From contig NZ_QPJC01000007.1 of the NCBI RefSeq assembly GCF_003337235.1, forward strand, positions 180,051-244,050: 64,000 nt of DNA. Direction: 5' to 3'. Shown one piece after another: positions 55,318-64,000 of this stretch (position 1 is the stretch's first letter; every line of letters begins with the position of its first letter). The position numbers and the translations under genes are program-made. Below the pieces are notes generated by a model. The model did not search any database, was not told the origin of the DNA, and saw only the letters and a list, made by a program, of their open reading frames with translations. The stretch is from Halopolyspora algeriensis. GTDB lineage: Bacteria > Actinomycetota > Actinomycetes > Mycobacteriales > Pseudonocardiaceae.

Positions 55318-55632
55318 TCAGTTCTCGTTGGAGTTCTCCGCGGTGGCCTTCGCGCCGCCGCCGTCGCCACCGTCGCCGCCATTGCCGGCACTGCAGGCCT
55401 GCGTCGTGTCACCCAGGGCGTTGATCACATTGACACCGCACAACAGGTTCACACCGATGCCACCGGAGCCACCGTCACCGCCGGCACCACCGGTGGCCTT
55501 GCTGGCCGCGGTGAGCTTGTCCAGGTTCAGATCCAGGTCCATGCCCTGGGGAGCGGCGAAAGCCGGCGACCCCACGGCCATCAGGGCGGCAGTGGCGACA
55601 CCAGCACCGAAAACCCGAAGAGACTTGCGCAT
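55318..55632 (-). CDS. Small secreted Gly-rich protein, tandem copy B
   Basis: 104 residues. Same signal peptide and mature start as copy A; the Cys region reads NLLCGVNVINALGDTTQACS, so the first Cys is shifted. The tail GGDGGDGGGAKATAENSNEN is nearly identical. The sequence from the terminator to the coding end is the same in both copies, indicating recent tandem duplication. ATG 55632 follows GGAG. Confidence 0.78.
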   Translation of the reverse strand: MRKSLRVFGAGVATAALMAVGSPAFAAPQGMDLDLNLDKLTAASKATGGAGGDGGSGGIGVNLLCGVNVINALGDTTQACSAGNGGDGGDGGGAKATAENSNEN

Positions 55633-55895
55633 TGAACACTCCATTCTTGATGAATCCGGATACATCGCACCGGCACGGGTTCCCTCCCCACGCATCCCCG
55701 AAAGAACCCGTATCACCGGCCGACGGACTCACCCTGGCATCACACCCGGAACTCCGCTCGCTCTGTCACACCATAGAGGACAACCGATCTGCACAGATGA
55801 AGCGAACTCACCGAGTACCACCGCACACGGAGCCACTTGTTCGTGCGCTTTCACTCCCGAGAATGAAAGCGCACGAACGAAGAAAAGCAAAATTC

Positions 55896-57620
55896 TCACG
55901 AATCGACGGGCAGAACGTTCGGCACGATCATCGGACGCCTGCGATAGGTGTCGGCCACCCACTTGCCGACCGTGCGGCGCACGGACTGGGCGATCCGATG
56001 GGTGTCGACGATGCCCTCCGACTCGGTGCGCGAGAGCTCCATCTCCACCAGCGGCACCACGTCGTCGAGCGCCTTCGGGTCGTCGGAGAAGCCGCGCCCG
56101 GAAATCGTCGGGGCCGACACCGCCCTGCCGGTGGTGGCGTCGACCGCCACCGTGATCGAGATGAACCCGCCCTCACCGAGGACCAGCCGGTCCGACAGGG
56201 TCGACTCGCCGACATCGCCGACCGACAGACCGTCGACGTAGACGTGGCCGATCTCGTGACGCCCGGCGATACTGGCGATGCCGTCCACGAGATCCACCAC
56301 GACCCCGTCCTCGGCGATCACCACGCGATCCGCAGGCACGCCCGTCAGCGTCGCCAGGTCCGCATTCGCACGCAGATGCCGCCACTCGCCGTGCACGGGC
56401 ATGACATTGCTCGGCCGGACCGCGTTGTACAGGTACAGCAGCTCCCCCGCCGAGGCGTGCCCGGAGACGTGCACCTTCGCCCCACCCTGGTGCACCACCT
56501 CGGCACCCAGGCGAACCAACCCGTTGACGACCCCGAACACGGCGGTCTCGTTGCCGGGGATCAGCGAACTGGCCAGCACCACGGTGTCCCCGGGACGGAT
56601 CTTGATCTGCTTGTGCTCACCGCGAGCCATCCGCGACAGCGCCGACAACGGCTCGCCCTGGGAGCCGGTCGAGACGAACAGCACCATCTCCGGGGGCATC
56701 GCCAGGGCATCGTCGAGATCCACCAGCAGCCCGTCCGGCACCCGCAGAATGCCCTGGTCGGCCGCGATGCCCATGTTGCGCACCATCGAACGGCCCACGA
56801 AGCACACCTTGCGGCCACGCTTGGCGGCGACATCGAGAACCTGCTGCACGCGGTGCACGTGGCTGGCGAAACACGCCACGATCAACCGCTGGGTCGCCTC
56901 GCCGACCACCGAGTCCAGCACCGGGCCGATCTCGCGCTCCGGGGTGACCACTCCCGGAACCTCGGCATTGGTCGAGTCGACCAGGAACAGGTCCACACCC
57001 TCGTCGCCGAGCCGGGAGAACCCGGCCAGATCGGTCAGCCTGCCGTCGAGAGGAAGCTGGTCGAGCTTGATGTCCCCGGTGTGCAGGACCGTACCGGCCG
57101 GGGTGCGGATGCCCACGGCCAGCGCGTCCGGGATCGAGTGGTTGACCGCGAAGAACTCCAGGTCGAACGCACCGTGGCTGCTGTGCTGCCCCTCGGCCAC
57201 CTCGACGAGGGTGGGCTCCAGGCGGTGCTCTTTGCACTTGGCTTCCAGCAGCGCGAGGGTGAACTTCGAACCCACCACCGGTATGTCCGGCCGCAGCCGC
57301 AGCAGGAACGGCACGGCGCCGATGTGGTCCTCGTGCCCGTGGGTGACCACGATCGCCTCGACCTCATCGAGGCGGTTCTCGATCGCGCCGAAATCGGGCA
57401 GGATCAGATCCACCCCGGGCGCGTCGTCCTCCGGGAACAGCACCCCGCAGTCCACGATCAGCAACCGGCCTTCGTACTCGAACACGGCCATGTTGCGTCC
57501 GACCTCACCGATGCCGCCGAGCGCAACCACGCGCAGGGCGCCCTCGGCCAGAGGTGGTGGAGGCACCGCGGCAGTCGGTGCGACGGGATGGTTCTCGGTC
57601 GACGTGGCGCGTGCGCTCAA
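55896..57620 (-). CDS. rnj: Ribonuclease J
   Basis: Metallo-beta-lactamase/beta-CASP ribonuclease with 5'-3' exo- and endonuclease activity in RNA decay and rRNA maturation. 574 residues: VTHGHEDHIGA zinc motif, HTGDIKLDQ, VDSTNAEVPG, the beta-CASP region FVGRSMVRNMGIA, FVSTGSQGEPLSAL and HVSGHASAGEL. The start is TTG 57620, overlapping the dapA stop as TTGA, with GAGGTGA 7 nt upstream. The rnj-dapA pair is conserved in actinobacteria. Confidence 0.94.
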   Translation of the reverse strand: MSARATSTENHPVAPTAAVPPPPLAEGALRVVALGGIGEVGRNMAVFEYEGRLLIVDCGVLFPEDDAPGVDLILPDFGAIENRLDEVEAIVVTHGHEDHIGAVPFLLRLRPDIPVVGSKFTLALLEAKCKEHRLEPTLVEVAEGQHSSHGAFDLEFFAVNHSIPDALAVGIRTPAGTVLHTGDIKLDQLPLDGRLTDLAGFSRLGDEGVDLFLVDSTNAEVPGVVTPEREIGPVLDSVVGEATQRLIVACFASHVHRVQQVLDVAAKRGRKVCFVGRSMVRNMGIAADQGILRVPDGLLVDLDDALAMPPEMVLFVSTGSQGEPLSALSRMARGEHKQIKIRPGDTVVLASSLIPGNETAVFGVVNGLVRLGAEVVHQGGAKVHVSGHASAGELLYLYNAVRPSNVMPVHGEWRHLRANADLATLTGVPADRVVIAEDGVVVDLVDGIASIAGRHEIGHVYVDGLSVGDVGESTLSDRLVLGEGGFISITVAVDATTGRAVSAPTISGRGFSDDPKALDDVVPLVEMELSRTESEGIVDTHRIAQSVRRTVGKWVADTYRRRPMIVPNVLPVDS

Positions 57621-58561
57621 CGCGATGTCACCTCGGCTGCGGCGTCGGGATTGACCAGGACGAGACCAGCATCCCACAGATCACTGGTGATGATGCGCAC
57701 CTGTTCGTCCGTGGCGGCCGGCAGCGGCAACCGGGGCTGGCCCGTTTCGTAACCGCACAACCGCATCGCGGTCTTGGAGAAGATGACCCCGCCCACGAAG
57801 TTCATCGACCGGTACACCGGCAGGAGCCCGTGGTGGATCTCCCGGGCACCGGCGACGTCCCCCGCCTCGTAGGTGTCGAGCATCTGCCGGAGCCGATCGC
57901 CGACCACGTGCCCCACCACGCTGACGAAGCCCACGGCACCCACCGACAGCCACGGCAGGTTCAGCGGGTCCTCCCCGCTGTAGTAGGCGAGGCCGGAGTT
58001 GGCGATCACGTCGCTGCCCGCCAGCAGATCGTGCTTGGAATCCTTGACCGCCTTGATCCGCGGGTGCTCGGCGAGGCGCTTGAGGGTATCGGTCTGGATC
58101 GGCACGACCGAGCGCGGCGGGATGTCGTAGAGCATCACCGGCAGCTCGGTCGCGTCGGCAACGGTGGTGAAGTGCGAGTACAAGCCCTCCTGCGGGGGGC
58201 GCGAGTAGTACGGCGTGACCACCAGCAGGCCGTGCGCACCCGCCTTCTCGGCCCCGCGTGCGAGCTCCACCGAATGCGCGGTGTCGTTCGTGCCCGCACC
58301 CGCGACCACGGTCGCACGGTCCCCGACCGCTTCGACGACCGCACGCAGCAGTTGTTCCTTCTCGTCGTCGGTGGTCGTGGGGCTCTCCCCCGTCGTGCCG
58401 TTGACGACCAACCCGTCATTGCCGACGGTGTCGACCAGGTAGGCGGCCAGATCCTGCGCCAAGTCCAGATCCAGCTTCCCCTCCGCGTCGAACGGGGTCA
58501 CCATGGCGGTCAGGACTCGGCCGAACGGACGGCCTTCGGTGGCAGTGGGACAGACGGTCAT
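57617..58561 (-). CDS. dapA: 4-hydroxy-tetrahydrodipicolinate synthase
   Basis: First committed enzyme of the lysine/diaminopimelate branch, condensing pyruvate with aspartate semialdehyde. 314 residues. Seen: VNGTTGESPTTTDDEK, the catalytic Tyr in MLYDIPPRS, and the Schiff-base Lys in KAVKDSKHDL. ATG 58561 is leaderless: TAGCGT (58574-58569) lies 7 nt upstream. It supplies precursor for murE at the left end of the window. Confidence 0.95.
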   Translation of the reverse strand: MTVCPTATEGRPFGRVLTAMVTPFDAEGKLDLDLAQDLAAYLVDTVGNDGLVVNGTTGESPTTTDDEKEQLLRAVVEAVGDRATVVAGAGTNDTAHSVELARGAEKAGAHGLLVVTPYYSRPPQEGLYSHFTTVADATELPVMLYDIPPRSVVPIQTDTLKRLAEHPRIKAVKDSKHDLLAGSDVIANSGLAYYSGEDPLNLPWLSVGAVGFVSVVGHVVGDRLRQMLDTYEAGDVAGAREIHHGLLPVYRSMNFVGGVIFSKTAMRLCGYETGQPRLPLPAATDEQVRIITSDLWDAGLVLVNPDAAAEVTSR

Positions 58562-58771
58562 AGTCTTGACGCTACCTGGTAAGCACACTGGTCAGCGCGC
58601 CCGCACCCACCATCGGCGCATCGGTGCCGAACGCGCCGACCCCGGCATGGAAACCTCCCGTGCAACGGGGGACGGAGCCGCTCGTTCTTCCGTCGCCACC
58701 CCGGATCGACACGAGAGTTTTTCCGGCGCCGGACTGTGCGCTCGCGCACGAGGATCGGGCCACGAGCCGCC

Positions 58772-59398
58772 TCACAGGCTGCGGCGGAGATCCTCCATCG
58801 CGAGCACGTCGGCCTCGTTGCCCTCGACCGTGGCCCGGTTCTCGCGGCGGGAGAACGCGTGCAGGAGCAGCTCGCCGGGATCACCGTGAATGCGCACGGT
58901 GCGCGGGCCGCTCTTGGCCGCGATCTCGTGCCCCTCGGGCCTGCGCAGGGTCACCCCCACCGGGCTGCGCCCGTAGAAGAACTTCGCGACCCGCGACAGC
59001 GCCTTCCACAGCACCTCGTCGCGTGCCGGGTCGGAGGGCCGTTCCTGCCAGCCCGGCCGGGCGCGCCGCACGTCCTCGTGGTGCACGTAGAACTCGGCGC
59101 TGTTGACGGCCTCGTCCACCGGGCCGAGGGCAAGCGGGTTCCACTTGGGCGCACCCCGGCGCACACGGTCGACCAGCTCCGGCCACGACTGCTCGCGCAG
59201 CTCGGACACGACCCGGTCGCTGCGCTCGGTCAGCGCTCGCACGAAGCGCCCCGCCAGCGCGTCCGGCCGCTGCTCGCGCACGACGAGATGGATCGCGAGG
59301 TCGCGGGTCTCCCACCCGTGACACAGCGTCGGCGCATCCGGACCGAGCTGGTCGAACAGGTCGCACAACTGCCTGCGTTCGTCACTGGCCACACTCAT
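58772..59398 (-). CDS. TIGR03085-family metal-binding protein
   Basis: 208 residues of the DinB/mycothiol-dependent isomerase-like fold: the N-terminal DERRQLCDLFDQLGPDAPTL, CHGWETRDLAIHLVVRE with metal-binding His, EFYVHHEDVRRARPGW, and a C-terminal SCP2-like region with RTVRIHGDPGELLLHAFSRR. ATG 59398 has TAGAGT (59410-59405) 6 nt before it, so it is probably leaderless. Substrate unknown. Confidence 0.85.
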   Translation of the reverse strand: MSVASDERRQLCDLFDQLGPDAPTLCHGWETRDLAIHLVVREQRPDALAGRFVRALTERSDRVVSELREQSWPELVDRVRRGAPKWNPLALGPVDEAVNSAEFYVHHEDVRRARPGWQERPSDPARDEVLWKALSRVAKFFYGRSPVGVTLRRPEGHEIAAKSGPRTVRIHGDPGELLLHAFSRRENRATVEGNEADVLAMEDLRRSL

Positions 59399-59529
59399 GG
59401 GAGCACTCTATCCCGATCTTGCCGGCGGCGCCGCAGGGTTCGCCCTACCTGATGTCGGGACTCCCGGAGCGAGGCGCAGCCGGAGGTTCCGCCACCCACA
59501 CCGCCACGCAAACCAATCCACACGCCTTC

Positions 59530-61008
<1,479 letters not shown>

Positions 61009-61237
61009 TGTGCTGACCTCCACCGCACTTGCCTGCCGCCCCACGCGAACGGCCACGAAAAACGCCGGACCACCGGGTCACCGGCACGGGCCGGATTCGC
61101 CCGCACCGGGACCGCGGTCCGGGCGCGACGAATCTCGTCGGAGACGTTCCCGGTCATTCCAATGCCGCGGCGAGCGGTTCGGCCACCCCTGTCCCCAGGA
61201 CGATTCCGAGCTGTTATGTCCGTATCGCGACGCGAGC

Positions 61238-61990
61238 TCAGCCCTCTGTCACGAACGGGCTCGAAGCGACCTCGCTGCCGTCGCGCAGCGTGGTGATCTC
61301 GAAGTCACCGAAGACGTTCGCCGCCACCTTCTGCAACTGGCGCAGGCATTCCACGGCCAGCGCACGAATCTCCACGTCGGCATGCTCGCTGGCGCGCATC
61401 GCGATGAAGTGCCGCCACGCGCGGTAGTTCCCCGTCACCACGATGCGGGTCTCGGTGGCGTTGGGCAGCACCGAGCGGGCCGCCTGGCGTGCCTGCTTGC
61501 GCCGCAGTGTCGCCTTCGGCTCGTCGGCGAACTTGTCCTGCAGGGCCTGATGCAGATCCGCGTAGGCCTGCAGGCTCGCCTCGGTCGCGGCCACGAACTT
61601 CTCGTGCAGCTCCGAGTCCTCGGCGATCACGTCCGGCTCGACCATCGCCGCGTCCCTTTCGGGCACGTAGCGCTGCGACAGCTGCGAGAAGGAGAAGTGG
61701 CGATGCCGGATGAGTTCGTGCGTCAGCGAACGGGACATGCCGGTCAGGTAGAAGGTGACCGAGCCGTGTTCGAGCACCGACAGGTGACCCACCTCCATGA
61801 TGTGGGACAGGTAGCCGGCGTTGGTCGCGGTCTTGGGGTTCGGTTTGCTCCACGACTGGTAGCAGGCACGGCCGGCGAACTCCGCCAGTGCCTGGCCGCC
61901 CTCGGCATCGGTCGACCAGTCCACGTCCTCCGGCGGGAAGAACTCGGTCTTGCCGACCAATTGCACCTTCGGCGGCACGATCTCGGCCAC
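61238..61990 (-). CDS. thyX: FAD-dependent thymidylate synthase ThyX
   Basis: Converts dUMP to dTMP with FAD and methylene-THF. 250 residues with the ThyX motif RHR(x7)S ([14 protein letters not shown]), [15 protein letters not shown] at the N-terminal side and [20 protein letters not shown] near the end. The GTG at 61990 has GGAAGGGG upstream. The rnj-dapA-thyX neighbourhood is conserved in mycobacteria. Confidence 0.95.
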   Translation of the reverse strand: MAEIVPPKVQLVGKTEFFPPEDVDWSTDAEGGQALAEFAGRACYQSWSKPNPKTATNAGYLSHIMEVGHLSVLEHGSVTFYLTGMSRSLTHELIRHRHFSFSQLSQRYVPERDAAMVEPDVIAEDSELHEKFVAATEASLQAYADLHQALQDKFADEPKATLRRKQARQAARSVLPNATETRIVVTGNYRAWRHFIAMRASEHADVEIRALAVECLRQLQKVAANVFGDFEITTLRDGSEVASSPFVTEG

Positions 61991-62277
61991 GGGGTGACCC
62001 CTTCCTGCTCCACATCGAAAATCTGCTTCAACAGCGCGCACAGGTGGTCGCCGAACCGCCGGAGCTTGTCACCGCACCCGGGCCCGCTCGGGCGAAGCAG
62101 CACATCACCGCGGTCCCGGGCTTCTCGAACAAACCTCGGCACGGCCCGGCGACGACTCCCCGCTCTGCGCACACCGCAGGGTACCGAGGTGCTCGAAACC
62201 GAGAGTCGACCAGGGCGGCGCCGGCAGCGATCCGCTCGCACGAAAGGCCGCGAGCCGCAGATGACATCACCGAACGG

Positions 62278-62306
62278 TTGTCAGACGCCTTCTTTGACGT
62301 CATATT
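62278..62306 (+). promoter_or_regulatory. Promoter of the HicB-like gene
   Basis: TTGTCA (62278-62283), a 17-bp spacer and CATATT (62301-62306), 6 nt before ATG 62313. It implies a leaderless transcript. Confidence 0.65.
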
Positions 62307-62312
62307 GGTGTC

Positions 62313-62894
62313 ATGGATCTGAGCCCCTACATCAACCAGCTCCGCGAGGACCTCACCACCGCGGCCGCGGCAGGCGACGACCAGACCCGGCAGACGGCGG
62401 CCACGCTCTCCGCCTCCGTCGAGCCCGCCACCCGGCTGGCGCTCATGAACGCTCTGTCCGATCTGGCCGCGGAGATCACCACCCAACTCGACGGTCAGGT
62501 CGTCGACGTCCGGCTCGACGGCCGGGATATCCGGGTGGTGGTCACGGGATCCCCATCGAGCGCCGAACCCGAGGATTCCGGAACGGAACCGGCGCCGCCG
62601 CCCTCCATCGGGGAGGGCGGTGACATCAGCCGGATCACGCTCCGGCTGCTCGACGAGATCAAGGGCCAGGCCGAGCAGGCCGCCTCCACCCAGGGAGTCT
62701 CCTTGAACACCTGGGTGGCCCAGGCCGTGCAGAACGCCCTGCACGGCAGCCGCTCCACGGCAGCGTGGGACCGCCCCCGCAGCGGATCCGACCAACGGCA
62801 GCGCCCGTGGGGACAGTCCGGCGGCCGCAACCGCAGGCGCGGAGAGCGCACGGAAGGGCCGGGGACCCGCATCCGCGGCTGGGTCCAGGGATAA
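62313..62894 (+). CDS. HicB-like/ribbon-helix-helix protein
   Basis: 193 residues. An N-terminal helical domain (MDLSPYINQLREDLTTAAAA, SDLAAEITTQLDGQVVDVRL) and a C-terminal ribbon-helix-helix-like element (DISRITLRLLDEIKGQAEQA, GVSLNTWVAQAVQNAL) precede a very basic Arg/Gly-rich tail. The tail suggests DNA binding. No HicA toxin is present, so the toxin-antitoxin role of HicB is unlikely; it pairs with a DUF4097 gene 60 bp downstream, as in many actinobacteria. Confidence 0.75.
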   Translation: MDLSPYINQLREDLTTAAAAGDDQTRQTAATLSASVEPATRLALMNALSDLAAEITTQLDGQVVDVRLDGRDIRVVVTGSPSSAEPEDSGTEPAPPPSIGEGGDISRITLRLLDEIKGQAEQAASTQGVSLNTWVAQAVQNALHGSRSTAAWDRPRSGSDQRQRPWGQSGGRNRRRGERTEGPGTRIRGWVQG

Positions 62895-62954
62895 GGAACA
62901 GCCGGCCGGCACCTTTCGGGCGCATCCCCGCACGAGCGAGAAAGCGACACGCAC

Positions 62955-63908
62955 ATGGCAGACGACACCGATGCCGCATCGGACGATGTGGTGCGCATAC
63001 AGGACTTCGACGTACCGGGCCCGATCGAGCTGGACATCAGCAACAGCATCGGTCCGGTCGAGATCGAGCTGCTCGAGACCGCACGCGTCCACGTGGAGGT
63101 TCGACACGACCCCGATTCCGGCCAGCCGGACTGGCGCAGCGGGCTCACCGGCCTGCTGAACTGGGTCAGCGAGCAGATCGGCGACAGCGGAATCAAAACG
63201 GGCTTTCCCGACCGCGACAACGGGCGCGGCAAGGAACGAGCCCTCGACGACGCGCATGCCGAGGCGGTACGCCAGACCCGCATCGACATGACCGGTACCC
63301 GGCTGGCGGTACACCCACCGAGCACCGTGCCGCTGCGGACCGTCCCGCTGGCGATCCGGATCCAGGCACCCGCGGAATCGCAGGTGGGGATCCGCACGGG
63401 GGCCGGTCCGGTATCGATCACCGGTACGGCGGAGAAGATGCGGATCCAGACCGGCTCCGGCGCCGTGTCCACGGACAGCACCACGGGAAGTGCCACGATC
63501 CGGACCGGCTCCGGGCAGATCCGGCTCGGCGCGATGCCGGCCGGGGTGGAGGCACGCAGCGGCAGCGGCGACATCGAGATCGCCTCCCTGCAGGCACCGT
63601 CCTCGGTGGTCACCGGCAGCGGTGACGTGTGGCTCGGCACGGTCGAGGCCGACCTGCTGGTGCGCTCCGGCAGCGGAAACATGATCGTTGCCGAGGCCGT
63701 CTCCGGCCAGGTGGAACTCATCACCGGCTCCGGCGGGATCCGGGCAGGCATCCGCAAAGGCGTCCACGCCGAGCTCGACATCACCTCCTCGACGGGCAAT
63801 GCCGCCAGCGAGCTGGACGTCTCCACCCGGCGACCACCCGAGGAGCCGGCACTGCGGATCTTCGGGCGCACCGGTAGCGGGGAGGCGCTGGTGACCTCGG
63901 CCGTGTGA
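62955..63908 (+). CDS. DUF4097 beta-helix protein
   Basis: 317 residues. After an N-terminal domain (VRIQDFDVPGPIELDISNSI), the C-terminal half is a series of short beta repeats with GSG turns (RIQTGSGAVSTDS, IRTGSGQIRLG, ARSGSGDIEI, VRSGSGNMIV), typical of DUF4097. No signal peptide or membrane segment is seen. Function unknown; it probably acts with the upstream DNA-binding protein. Confidence 0.82.
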   Translation: MADDTDAASDDVVRIQDFDVPGPIELDISNSIGPVEIELLETARVHVEVRHDPDSGQPDWRSGLTGLLNWVSEQIGDSGIKTGFPDRDNGRGKERALDDAHAEAVRQTRIDMTGTRLAVHPPSTVPLRTVPLAIRIQAPAESQVGIRTGAGPVSITGTAEKMRIQTGSGAVSTDSTTGSATIRTGSGQIRLGAMPAGVEARSGSGDIEIASLQAPSSVVTGSGDVWLGTVEADLLVRSGSGNMIVAEAVSGQVELITGSGGIRAGIRKGVHAELDITSSTGNAASELDVSTRRPPEEPALRIFGRTGSGEALVTSAV

Positions 63909-64000
63909 GAGCCTGTTCTGGAACTGGTTTGTGTGGTGGGGCGGTGCTGGAGAGAAAGGAACTCCTGGTAGAGCGGTCGGTGTCTAAGCGCCGCTGGTAC
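63909..64000. other. Window end, possible insertion-sequence terminus
   Basis: GAGCCTGTTCTGGAACTGG at 63911 resembles terminal repeats of some actinobacterial IS256-type elements, and the following AGAAAGGA could precede a transposase start. The window ends before this can be tested. Confidence 0.25.

Noticed and set aside
62313..62894. HicAB toxin-antitoxin system
   Set aside because: No HicA-type small RNA-binding toxin next to the HicB-like gene.

Overview
The window is GC-rich actinobacterial chromosome. Evidence: a strong G/C bias at third codon positions, GTG and TTG starts, mycobacterial-type PspA/PspM/ClgR genes, a chromosome-type FtsK, ThyX and RNase J. The gene orders match Mycobacteriales/Pseudonocardiales; a Pseudonocardiales-like host is an inference, and no rRNA or other marker in the window fixes the genus.

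Region 1 (1-5.9 kb, minus strand) is the start of the division and cell-wall (dcw) operon: mraZ, rsmH, ftsL, ftsI/pbpB and the 5' part of murE. MraZ-type boxes with a 10-bp period lie upstream of mraZ, and a second pair lies on the other strand facing a divergent moxR-DUF58-transglutaminase operon (6.4-10.9 kb). Region 2 (11-24.4 kb) holds DUF3040, a methyltransferase, a ParA-like ATPase, and the envelope-stress set pspM-pspA-clgR-cinA-pgsA with divergent argA. An HTH/PIN toxin-antitoxin pair, a secreted phospholipase A2, an lldD-like dehydrogenase and ftsK follow.

Region 3 (about 24.5-55.8 kb) is accessory DNA between ftsK and rnj, genes that lie only a few genes apart in Mycobacterium tuberculosis. 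It is rich in signalling and stress genes: a PP2C phosphatase, an RsbW-like kinase and a STAS protein; a GAF protein beside a STAS-GAF-ANTAR fusion; two MerR proteins; two cold-shock proteins with long duplicated leaders; and Hsp20. It also carries defence genes: a type I restriction system whose hsdM lies 16 kb from hsdS-hsdR, and an AbiE module with a short AbiEii. A UvrA-like ABC ATPase, an NhaA-DsbA fusion, two DUF4190 proteins and four small secreted proteins with matching terminators and a shared upstream motif complete it.

Region 4 (55.9-64 kb) returns to conserved core genes: rnj-dapA (overlapping), a TIGR03085 protein, a Ser/Thr kinase, thyX, a HicB-like protein and a DUF4097 protein. 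Many genes here (dapA, ftsK, argA, parA, abiEi and others) have a -10 hexamer 6-8 nt before the start codon, which suggests leaderless mRNAs. The most unusual items are the GAF twin that looks like an exact ANTAR-domain deletion, the structured leader before the first MerR gene, the inverted csp cassettes with a conserved small downstream ORF, and the secreted-protein gene family.
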